From NCBI GenBank assembly GCA_024762485.1, contig JANTHH010000169.1:1-6026 (forward strand): a DNA stretch of 6,026 bases, read 5' to 3'. Positions within the stretch are counted from its first letter, which is position 1. Every line of letters begins with the position of its first letter. The notes under the pieces are model-generated. The model ran no database searches. It was not told the DNA's origin and saw nothing but the letters and a program-made list of their open reading frames with translations. A program made the position numbers and the translations under genes. Below are positions 1 through 5,796 of this stretch, in pieces. The DNA comes from Chromatiales bacterium (GTDB lineage: Bacteria; Pseudomonadota; Gammaproteobacteria; Chromatiales; Chromatiaceae).

Positions 1-1737
1 TTTCCCCCTCCGGCCGGCCAGTACGATGCGCAAGGCGGCATGTCCGACGATGCCCAGCACAGTCGCCAGCAACAGCAGCAGGCCGATGCGATCGATCCAG
101 ATATTGCTGTCACGTCCGGGCATGTAGAAACCCTTCACCGCCTCCAGACGCCCCTGTCTGGCATGGCAATCCTGACAGGCGAGGGCTTTTTCCTTGGGCG
201 CCACCATGTGGGTCACCGGCCAGTATGAATAGGTCTCGACAAAGCCATACTCGCCGCTGTAGGGCAGATCGAAGTCAGCCATGCCACGGCGGATGGCACG
301 CTCGAAATCGTAATTTCCCCAGAAGGCATCCGAGTCGTTGCCCCAGAGATGCATGTACACCAGGGTGTTATTGCCCTTGTCATACGGCTGTATGGTGTCC
401 ATGCGCTTGAAGGGCCAGATGCGGGATTCCGGGTCCTCCGGGCCACCTTCCAGGCGGTTGATCTCCACCGGTTTGCTCGGGTCAAACTCGGTATGCACCG
501 TGGTGTAGATCTCGGTACCGTTGAACCAGCGGTAGATCGGGGTCACGTTCTCGCCGTACTCGAAGGACCCTTTGATGGACTTGTAGGTGTGGCGAGGCTC
601 GCCGTTGCCCTGCACATAGCCCTCTTCACGGTAGCCTTCTCCATTCTTCAGCTTGCCGGCCGTGCGCCAGTCCCAGTGTGTCTTGGTGGCAACGCCGCCA
701 CGCGCAAAACTGGGGATATGGCAGGTTTCGCAGGCGACACGGTCGGTGTGATCGTTGAGCTTGATACCCATCAGCCCGGCCGGGTGGGGCTCATTGCCAT
801 GACAACTTTCGCAGGTGGCGGTCTGCCTCGGCATGCCGGGCTTGCCTGTGCCCACCTTATCCTTGGCGATAGGCTCATAGCGGCTGCCGGCCCATTGGTG
901 GCCTTCGCCCACATGGCACACCACACAGGAGAAATTTTCGCCGTCCTTGCCCATGTGCACATCCACATCGCGTGTTGGCTCGTAAAGGACTGAGGAGAGA
1001 TCACCATGCTTCACGTTGTCGCCACCGCCGCCATAGAAGTGGCAAGAGCCACAGTTGCTGCGTCCCGGCAGAGTCACACTCTGGGCTGCCTTGGTCCAGT
1101 CTATCGGCGGCTTGCCCTCGAACATCACCGAGCAGGCCTTGTTGCCCGGGGTTGGCGGCAGTTTGTAATAGGCACCGGTGGACTCGTGACAGACCAGGCA
1201 GTCGATGTTTTCCTCGTTATTGAAGTCGTAGGTGCGCGCATCCTTCATGCCGAAGCCGGCATGACACTGAGCGCACATACCCTCATTGCCCGCAGCGTTG
1301 GTGCAGAAGTTGTTCACCAGGACACTCTTGCCGAGATCCTGGCCGGTTGTTTCATTGTGGTGTTTCCAGGTCCAGTGCTTGTTCTTCATGAACTGGCTAC
1401 CGGCCTTGTTGTGGCAACTCAGGCAGGCCTTGGTGACCTCCGGTCCACTGGAGAAGGGGCCTTGCAGCTCTTTGAGCTTGGAATGATCGGTGGTTGATTT
1501 GTCTTCGACCTTTTCACCCAGCCTGGTGACTGATTTGTCCACCGGGCGCTTCTTGGCCGTTACGTCGTATTCGCGGATGCCCAGGTCGACCTTGTCGCCA
1601 CTGATCGACGGCAGATCGGTTACGGCTTCAGCGGGCGTTGCGCCAGCAGGCGCCAGGCCGGATATGAACAAGATGCTCAGAAAACCGCGCAACAGGATGC
1701 GGCCGATGTCGACGCGCTTAGCAGAGATGGATGCCAC
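1..1737 (-). CDS. Octaheme c-type cytochrome, tetrathionate reductase (OTR) family, 3' end cut by window edge
   Basis: This is a periplasmic multiheme redox enzyme. The best-studied family member, Shewanella OTR, reduces tetrathionate and also nitrite and hydroxylamine in vitro; the true substrate here is unknown. The frame stays open for 579 codons from a GTG at 1737 to base 1, without a stop. Residues 1-33 form a signal peptide: basic n-region (KR, R13, R17), hydrophobic core, and an AGA site near residue 33. Eight CxxCH heme sites begin at C105, C155, C180, C229, C271, C309, C336 and C521, with a gap of about 180 residues before the last. All eight are CxxCH with no CxxCK, which argues against NrfA or octaheme nitrite reductase. 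A membrane helix (about 551-574) followed by RRGK suggests a C-terminal anchor with a cytoplasmic tail. Non-heme cysteines lie at C145 and C202. GTG is chosen because GGAGG lies six bases upstream. An in-frame ATG at 1773 lacks such a site and would spoil the signal peptide. Family assignment is confident; substrate is not. Confidence 0.9.
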   Translation of the reverse strand, partial: MASISAKRVDIGRILLRGFLSILFISGLAPAGATPAEAVTDLPSISGDKVDLGIREYDVTAKKRPVDKSVTRLGEKVEDKSTTDHSKLKELQGPFSSGPEVTKACLSCHNKAGSQFMKNKHWTWKHHNETTGQDLGKSVLVNNFCTNAAGNEGMCAQCHAGFGMKDARTYDFNNEENIDCLVCHESTGAYYKLPPTPGNKACSVMFEGKPPIDWTKAAQSVTLPGRSNCGSCHFYGGGGDNVKHGDLSSVLYEPTRDVDVHMGKDGENFSCVVCHVGEGHQWAGSRYEPIAKDKVGTGKPGMPRQTATCESCHGNEPHPAGLMGIKLNDHTDRVACETCHIPSFARGGVATKTHWDWRTAGKLKNGEGYREEGYVQGNGEPRHTYKSIKGSFEYGENVTPIYRWFNGTEIYTTVHTEFDPSKPVEINRLEGGPEDPESRIWPFKRMDTIQPYDKGNNTLVYMHLWGNDSDAFWGNYDFERAIRRGMADFDLPYSGEYGFVETYSYWPVTHMVAPKEKALACQDCHARQGRLEAVKGFYMPGRDSNIWIDRIGLLLLLATVLGIVGHAALRIVLAGRRGK

Positions 1738-1741
1738 CGGC

Positions 1742-1748
1742 TTCCTCC
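1742..1748 (-). promoter_or_regulatory. Ribosome binding site deciding the GTG start of the octaheme cytochrome
   Basis: On the minus strand GGAGGAA is read at 1748-1742, with six bases between GGAGG and the GTG at 1737. This near-perfect Shine-Dalgarno sequence favours the GTG over the upstream in-frame ATG at 1773. Confidence 0.8.
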
Positions 1749-1776
1749 AGGGATAACCTGAAAACAGAAGCATGAC

Positions 1777-1818
1777 ATCGTACCAGTGGTCGAAAAGGCC
1801 CGCATTGAGATACCTCAA
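1777..1818 (-). promoter_or_regulatory. Putative class II FNR/Anr/Dnr-type promoter of the octaheme cytochrome
   Basis: A perfect inverted repeat, ATTGAG-N4-CTCAAT, occupies 1804-1819. Its core, 1805-1818, fits TTGA-N6-TCAA, the pattern bound by FNR, Anr and Dnr (consensus TTGAT-N4-ATCAA), with G/C instead of T/A at the fifth position of each arm. On the minus strand a -10-like hexamer TACGAT (four of six matches to TATAAT) lies at 1782-1777, placing transcription start near 1770. The operator centre (1811.5) is then at -41.5, the classic class II activator position, and the repeat replaces a -35 box. A start near 1770 also excludes translation from the ATG at 1773. Repeat and spacing are read from sequence; regulator identity is inferred. 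Confidence 0.55.
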
Positions 1819-1828
1819 TTACTGGCCG

Positions 1829-1846
1829 GGCCCGACTGGACGGGCC
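1829..1846 (-). terminator. GC-rich hairpin just after recN, possible weak terminator
   Basis: GGCCCG and CGGGCC form a six-base-pair, all-GC stem around a six-base loop, starting four bases after the recN stop. No T-run follows on the minus strand, so it does not meet the usual criteria for intrinsic termination. It may only protect the 3' end of the message or cause pausing. It separates recN from the promoter of the cytochrome gene. Confidence 0.3.
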
Positions 1847-1850
1847 GAAC

Positions 1851-3524
1851 TCAGGCAGAACGGACGCGCTCGATCATTTCGCCTGCATGGGCCAGTGTCT
1901 GTTCGGTGATGTCGACGCCGCCGAGCATGCGCGCAATCTCGGCGATACGACCCTGCTCGTCGAGCGGGATGATGGCAGTCTCGGTCTGCCGTCCATCGCT
2001 GTGCTTGCTCACCTGCAGGTGCTGATGGGCCTGTGAGGCGACCTGGGGGAGGTGGGTGACGCAGAAGACCTGCCGCTTCGCAGCCAGTTCGCGCAACAAC
2101 TGGCCGACGATCTCGGCCACCGCGCCACCAATGCCCACGTCCACTTCATCGAAGATCAGACTCGGCGTCTCGCCACAGTCTGCAGTGGCCACCTGTATGG
2201 CCAGGCTGATGCGCGACAGTTCACCCCCGGAAGCGACCTTGGCCAGCGGGGCCGGCGTCTGTCCCGGGTTGGCAGCGACCATGAATGTCACCTGGTCCAG
2301 CCCCTGGGGGCCGCCCTTGTCCGCCGTCAGTTCGCCCAGCTCGACGCTGAAGCGACCCCCCTGCATGCCGAGCTGCTGCATGCTCGCGGTGACGCTTTCG
2401 GCCAGGCGCCTGGCCGCCTTTGCCCGCGCCTTGCGCAGTGCAAGTGCCGCCTTGCGGTAGATGGCGGTCGCGGCTTCGAGTCGCTGCAGGCACTGCGCCT
2501 CGGCCTGGTCGAGATCACCCAGGGCATCGAGTTCCTCCTGCAGCGCACGGTGATGGGCGGGCAGTTCTTCCGGCCGGAGCCGGTGGCGGCGAGCCAGCGC
2601 GTGGGCCTGGCCGAGACGCTCATCGATCTGCTGCAGCCGCGCCGGGTCGAGTTCCACGCCATCAGTGTAGTGCCGAGCCTGGCTGGCGGCCTCCTCCATC
2701 TGGATGCGGGCGGAATCGAGCAGGTCGCGGGTCTCCTGCAGATCCGGGTCCAGGGAAAGCAGTTCATCAAGCAGGCCGACGGCGCGGGAGAGCAGCGGCT
2801 GCGCGGCCGCCTCATCCCCCTCCAGGAGGTCAGCAAGACGGGCGGTATCGCCCTTCAGCCGGTCGGCATGGGCGAGCCGGCCGTGCTCGGTCTCCAGGGC
2901 CGACACCTCGTCCTCGGCCAGGGCCAGCTCATCGAGGTCGCGCAGCTGGAAGCGGAGATATTCCTGGCGCTCGGCCTGGTCGCGGGCACTGTCGCGCAGT
3001 TGTGCCAGTTCCTGTTGTGCCTGGCGCAGGGTGACATGCCCGGCGGCGACGCTCTCCAGCAGTGACTGGTGGCCACCATAGGCATCGAGTAGTTGCCGCT
3101 GGGCACCACCCCGGAGCAGGGCCTGATGCGCCTGCTGGCCGTGGATGTGCACCAGCTGCTGACCGAGTTCGGCCAGGGTCTGCTGATTGCTGGGTGTGCC
3201 GTTGATGAAGGCACGGGAGCGCCCTTCGCGCACCAGCACCCGGCGCAGGATGCACTCATCGCCGTCGTCCAGATCGTGCTGACGCAGCCAGTCCACGACG
3301 CCGGGCAGGCGGGCGAGGTCGAAGCGCGCAGTCACCTCGGCCTTGTCGACGCCCTCGCGGATCATCCCGGCGTCGGCCTTGTCGCCGAGGGCAAGGCCGA
3401 GGGCGTCGATGAGGATCGATTTGCCGGCGCCGGTCTCGCCAGTGAGGGCCGTCATGCCCGGCCCCAGTTCCAGCGCCAGGCTGCGCACGATCACCAGGTC
3501 TTTGATGAAGATCTCGCTCAGCAT
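1851..3524 (-). CDS. recN: DNA repair protein RecN
   Basis: RecN is a cytoplasmic SMC-like ATPase that acts at double-strand breaks and supports RecA-dependent recombination. The protein has 557 residues, close to the usual size of about 550. The N-terminal ATPase half carries Walker A GETGAGKS at residues 29-36. A long charged central region rich in Leu, Glu, Gln, Ala and Arg (roughly 150-370) fits the short coiled coil of the family. The C-terminal half has the ABC-type signature SGGELSR at about 432-438, Walker B LIFDE at about 456-460, and the switch-like THLPQVA at about 490-496. The ATG at 3524 is chosen because family members begin right there (MLxxxxIKDLVIV). The ATG at 3551 would add nine residues and overlap nadK. 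The start lies one base after the nadK stop (TGA-C-ATG) and has no strong Shine-Dalgarno of its own, so translation is probably coupled to nadK. No LexA-type operator was noticed. Confidence 0.97.
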   Translation of the reverse strand: MLSEIFIKDLVIVRSLALELGPGMTALTGETGAGKSILIDALGLALGDKADAGMIREGVDKAEVTARFDLARLPGVVDWLRQHDLDDGDECILRRVLVREGRSRAFINGTPSNQQTLAELGQQLVHIHGQQAHQALLRGGAQRQLLDAYGGHQSLLESVAAGHVTLRQAQQELAQLRDSARDQAERQEYLRFQLRDLDELALAEDEVSALETEHGRLAHADRLKGDTARLADLLEGDEAAAQPLLSRAVGLLDELLSLDPDLQETRDLLDSARIQMEEAASQARHYTDGVELDPARLQQIDERLGQAHALARRHRLRPEELPAHHRALQEELDALGDLDQAEAQCLQRLEAATAIYRKAALALRKARAKAARRLAESVTASMQQLGMQGGRFSVELGELTADKGGPQGLDQVTFMVAANPGQTPAPLAKVASGGELSRISLAIQVATADCGETPSLIFDEVDVGIGGAVAEIVGQLLRELAAKRQVFCVTHLPQVASQAHQHLQVSKHSDGRQTETAIIPLDEQGRIAEIARMLGGVDITEQTLAHAGEMIERVRSA

Positions 3525-3525
3525 G

Positions 3526-4401
3526 TCACTTGGGATGGACACCCCAGCCAAGCTTCACCCGCAGCAGCTCGTAGTGGCTGTGATCGAGCGGATGGAACAG
3601 CTGGATTGGATTGATGTGCTTGGAGACCACCAGGTGCTCGCCGGGGGCCATCACCATTTCTTCCTGGCCATCGAGCGTGACGCGCACATGCTCCGCCGAG
3701 GTGTGGCCGCACACCTTGACCACGATCTCGCTCTCGCTGTGGATGACGATCGGCCGGTTGCTCAGCCGGTGCGGGCAGATGGGTACCAGGGCGATGGCGT
3801 CGAGGCTCGGCTCCAGCAGTGGTCCGCCGCCGGCCAGGGCATAGGCGGTCGAGCCGGTGGGGGTGGAGATGATCAGCCCGTCCGAACGCTGCACCTCCAG
3901 CAACTGGTTGTTCACATGGGTCTCGAATTCCACCATGCGAACGGTATTCCACTTGTGCAGCACCACGTCGTTCAGCGCCAGCCCCGGCGATTGCCTGCCG
4001 ACCCGTGCGGACAGCAGAAAGCGTTCGTCGGAGCGGTACTGGCCCTGCAGGATGGCATCCAGCGACTCGCACATCCTCGCCGGGGAGATATCCACCAGGA
4101 AGCCGAGCCGCCCGAGGTTGATGCCGACCAGCGGCAGCTTGCGATCGGCCAGACGCCGCGCCGCAGCCAGCAGGGTGCCGTCGCCGCCCAGCACGATCGC
4201 CAGGTCCACCTGATCAGCCATGTCCATCCAGTCGCAGGCCTCCATGCCGCCGATGGCGCTGGCAGCGACCGCATCGGCGAACACCTCGTGGCCCCGCTGG
4301 TGCAGGTAGCGGCAGAGTTTCTCCAGTGTCCCCCCGAGGCGCGGGTCGTCCGGCTTGGCGATCAGGCCGATGCGTTTGAAGGCGTTATGCAGCTGTGGCA
4401 C
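3526..4401 (-). CDS. nadK: NAD kinase (ATP-NAD kinase)
   Basis: NadK phosphorylates NAD to NADP in the cytoplasm and is the only de novo source of NADP. The 291-residue protein is full length for the gammaproteobacterial enzyme. The catalytic GGDGT motif is at residues 72-76, with D74 the likely catalytic aspartate. Also visible are NLGRLGF (95-101), the ND pair at 144-145, the glycine-rich TPTGSTAY (180-187), and the PHRLSNRPIVI segment (about 210-220) typical of the C-terminal domain. The start is a GTG; GGAC five to eight bases upstream is only a moderate ribosome site. No in-frame ATG exists upstream before the stop at 4447-4449, and a GTG start gives the expected short leader before FKRIGLIAKP. 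It heads a two-gene unit with recN and is transcribed away from hrcA. The same pairing with grpE on the other side is known in E. coli. Confidence 0.97.
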   Translation of the reverse strand: MPQLHNAFKRIGLIAKPDDPRLGGTLEKLCRYLHQRGHEVFADAVAASAIGGMEACDWMDMADQVDLAIVLGGDGTLLAAARRLADRKLPLVGINLGRLGFLVDISPARMCESLDAILQGQYRSDERFLLSARVGRQSPGLALNDVVLHKWNTVRMVEFETHVNNQLLEVQRSDGLIISTPTGSTAYALAGGGPLLEPSLDAIALVPICPHRLSNRPIVIHSESEIVVKVCGHTSAEHVRVTLDGQEEMVMAPGEHLVVSKHINPIQLFHPLDHSHYELLRVKLGWGVHPK

Positions 4402-4466
4402 GTTGTCCGGGTTCCGTGAGTGCTGATGGCGGAAGATGCAGGGAAACTAGCACGGCGGGTGTGACA

Positions 4467-4484
4467 GGCCAATATCTGTTGGCC
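4467..4484. repeat. Perfect inverted repeat GGCCAA-N6-TTGGCC
   Basis: Arms at 4467-4472 and 4479-4484 are exact complements around TATCTG. The repeat lies 66-83 bases upstream of nadK and about 20 bases upstream of the -35 box facing hrcA. It could be an operator or an RNA hairpin in the nadK leader. No T-run follows on either strand, so a terminator is unlikely. Confidence 0.4.
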
Positions 4485-4487
4485 GTT

Positions 4488-4499
4488 GGACGCGCGTCC
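4488..4499. repeat. 12-base palindrome GGACGCGCGTCC next to the hrcA -35 box
   Basis: The 12 bases are a perfect palindrome with no loop, ending four bases before the TTGACA at 4504. This position suits a protein binding site acting on the promoter, but in GC-rich DNA such a palindrome can arise by chance. No regulator is assigned. Confidence 0.3.
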
Positions 4500-4503
4500 C
4501 GCC

Positions 4504-4533
4504 TTGACACCCGTCGAAGCGGCTCTCGATAAT
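4504..4533 (+). promoter_or_regulatory. Sigma-70-type promoter for hrcA
   Basis: A perfect -35 TTGACA (4504-4509) is followed, after 18 bases, by GATAAT (4528-4533), which matches five of six consensus positions. Transcription would begin near 4540 and leave a leader of about 100 bases before hrcA. This is the best sigma-70 match I saw in the window. Confidence 0.65.
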
Positions 4534-4562
4534 CGGAACGGAAAATCTCAGGAACAGGTCGA

Positions 4563-4591
4563 CTTGTGATCTGGCCGGCAAGGCCGCATCT
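4563..4591 (+). promoter_or_regulatory. Sigma-32-type heat-shock promoter for hrcA
   Basis: CTTGTGA (4563-4569) matches five of seven bases of the sigma-32 -35 consensus CTTGAAA. After 14 bases, CCGCATCT (4584-4591) matches all but one of the specified bases of the -10 consensus CCCCATNT. The spacing is typical for this sigma factor, and the next genes encode heat-shock functions. Transcription would start near 4598, about 45 bases before hrcA. The match was found by eye, and experimental support is unknown. Confidence 0.5.
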
Positions 4592-4642
4592 TATATAGAT
4601 GATCTTTCAGCCAGTTGATCGTTCAGGATCCCCCGAGTCGTC

Positions 4643-5701
4643 GTGAGTCAGGCAGCAGACACCCCCATCAATGAACGCGCCCAGCACTTCCTCAAGGTGC
4701 TGGTGGAACGCTATATCCGTGAAGGCCAGCCGGTCGGATCCCGGACTCTGGCGCGGGATGCCGGTCTGGAACTCAGTCCCGCGACCATCCGCAATGTCAT
4801 GGCCGACCTGGAGGAACTGGGCTTCGTCGCCTCGCCACACACCTCGGCCGGCCGCGTGCCGACCAACCCCGGCTACCGCCTGTTTGTGGACTCACTGATC
4901 TCACTCAAGCCGCTGCAGACCCTCGAGATGGAACGCCTGCGGGAGGAAATCGAGGGTGACGGTGACCCCAAGCAGATGCTGGCGTCTGCCTCCCGACTGC
5001 TTTCCGACCTCACCCACATGGCCGGGGTCGTGCTGACGCCTCACCGCAGCCAGGTGACGGTGCAACAGGTGGAATTCGTGCCGCTGTCCACCGGACGCCT
5101 CCTGGCGGTGCTGGTTACCGCCAGCGGCGAGGTACTCAACCGCATCGTCGAGACCGAACGTGAGGTCAGCCGTTCGGAGCTTGAACAGGCCACCAACTAT
5201 ATTAATTCCCATTTCAGTGGTCAGACACTGGAGACCATCCGCCGCCGGCTGCTCGAAGGCATGCAGGACGATCGCGATGGCATGGACCGGATCATGACCC
5301 AGGCGCTGTCACTCGCCAGCGCGGCCCTGTCCGCATCCGGCGATAAAGGCGACGATGACGCCGATATCGTGCTGGCGGGACAGACCAACCTGATGGATTT
5401 CGATGAACTGGCGGAGATGAACCAGCTTCGCCAGCTCTTCGACGCCTTCACCGAGAAGCAGGAGATCCTGCATCTGCTCGACCGCTGCATCAGCGCAGAG
5501 GGCGTGCAGATCTACATCGGCGAGGAATCGGGTTACCGCACACTGGAGAATTGCAGCGTCATCACCGCCCCCTACCATGCAGGCGACCAGGCGATGGGGG
5601 TGCTCGGCGTCATCGGTCCCACCCGCATGGCCTATGACCGCGTCATCCCGATCGTCGACGTCACCGCGAAACTCATCGGCGCAGCCTTGAAATCCCAATA
5701 G
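4643..5701 (+). CDS. hrcA: Heat-inducible transcription repressor HrcA
   Basis: HrcA represses class I heat-shock genes by binding CIRCE elements (TTAGCACTC-N9-GAGTGCTAA) and depends on GroEL for activity. The 352-residue product fits the family length of about 340-350. The N-terminal winged helix-turn-helix spans roughly residues 10-85 and includes QPVGSRTLAR (29-38), SPATIRNVMADLEELGF (45-61) and the SAGRVPTNPGYR segment (68-79), all hallmark HrcA motifs. The remainder is the GAF-like dimerisation domain, ending in a segment (GVLGVIGPTRMAYDRVIP) highly typical of the family. The start is a GTG; an in-frame stop at 4616-4618 leaves no better upstream choice. The Shine-Dalgarno is poor (AGGA about 14 bases away), which suggests low translation, sensible for a repressor. 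It is followed by grpE on the same strand, the normal order in hrcA-grpE-dnaK clusters. Confidence 0.97.
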   Translation: MSQAADTPINERAQHFLKVLVERYIREGQPVGSRTLARDAGLELSPATIRNVMADLEELGFVASPHTSAGRVPTNPGYRLFVDSLISLKPLQTLEMERLREEIEGDGDPKQMLASASRLLSDLTHMAGVVLTPHRSQVTVQQVEFVPLSTGRLLAVLVTASGEVLNRIVETEREVSRSELEQATNYINSHFSGQTLETIRRRLLEGMQDDRDGMDRIMTQALSLASAALSASGDKGDDDADIVLAGQTNLMDFDELAEMNQLRQLFDAFTEKQEILHLLDRCISAEGVQIYIGEESGYRTLENCSVITAPYHAGDQAMGVLGVIGPTRMAYDRVIPIVDVTAKLIGAALKSQ

Positions 5702-5703
5702 GC

Positions 5704-5718
5704 GGCCCCACTTGGGCC
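5704..5718 (+). repeat. Short GC hairpin right after the hrcA stop
   Basis: GGCCC and GGGCC pair in a five-base stem around CACTT, starting two bases after the hrcA stop codon. No T-run follows, so it is at most a weak pause or processing site. It is the first of two stem-loops in the hrcA-grpE gap. Confidence 0.3.
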
Positions 5719-5734
5719 CTATCGACGTAGACGC

Positions 5735-5768
5735 GATCTGCGCAGACGGGTTGCTGCCCGCGCAGATC
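5735..5768 (+). repeat. Strong stem-loop between hrcA and grpE
   Basis: GATCTGCGC (5735-5743) and GCGCAGATC (5760-5768) are perfect nine-base complements. An alternative fold pairs eight outer bases, bulges CAGA, then pairs CGGG with CCCG around TTGCTG. It ends 18 bases before the grpE ribosome site and has no T-run. Readthrough would still be expected, so it is more likely an RNA processing or stability element, or a partial attenuator that sets the grpE:hrcA ratio, than a full terminator. No promoter for grpE was recognised in this gap. Confidence 0.55.
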
Positions 5769-5796
5769 ACCTGACCAAAAACCAACGAGGTATCCC

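Larger units (their letters stand above)
4402..4642. other. Divergent intergenic region between nadK and hrcA
   Basis: This 241-base region separates the nadK-recN unit (leftward) from hrcA-grpE (rightward). It contains two promoter candidates for hrcA and two inverted repeats, listed separately. I see no convincing -35/-10 pair for nadK on the minus strand, although nadK must be transcribed from here or from within. No small ORF with a credible ribosome site and no RNA gene was recognised. A full CIRCE element is absent; a lone GAGTGCTGA at 4418-4426 resembles one half. Confidence 0.7.

Noticed and set aside
349..993. Open frame of 214 codons on the plus strand opposite the octaheme cytochrome
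   Set aside because: The minus strand here encodes five of the eight CxxCH sites and a continuous family-like protein. The plus-strand product has no recognisable domain and is a product of GC-rich codon bias.
1735..1773. Alternative ATG start at 1773 for the octaheme cytochrome
   Set aside because: It has no clear ribosome site, would place a WRK-containing leader before the signal peptide, and lies upstream of the predicted transcription start.
2052..3065. Open frame of 337 codons on the plus strand inside recN
   Set aside because: It lies antisense to an intact recN with all ATPase motifs, resembles no family, and has no convincing ribosome site.
3340..3415. Repeated GGCCTTG and CAAGGCC segments inside recN that could form a hairpin
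   Set aside because: They lie within the coding sequence for the conserved stretch after Walker A (Ala, Gly, Leu, Lys, Asp-rich) and are explained by codon choice in GC-rich DNA.
3522..3551. Alternative recN start at the ATG at 3551
   Set aside because: It adds nine residues not typical of RecN and overlaps the nadK end; the ATG at 3524 gives the standard family N-terminus.
3343..4419. Open frame of 358 codons on the plus strand across nadK and the recN start
   Set aside because: It is antisense to a complete nadK and has a His/Gln/Ala-rich composition typical of shadow frames.
4418..4426. GAGTGCTGA, close to the right half of a CIRCE element
   Set aside because: The expected left arm at 4400-4408 reads ACGTTGTCC and does not match TTAGCACTC, so there is no inverted repeat.
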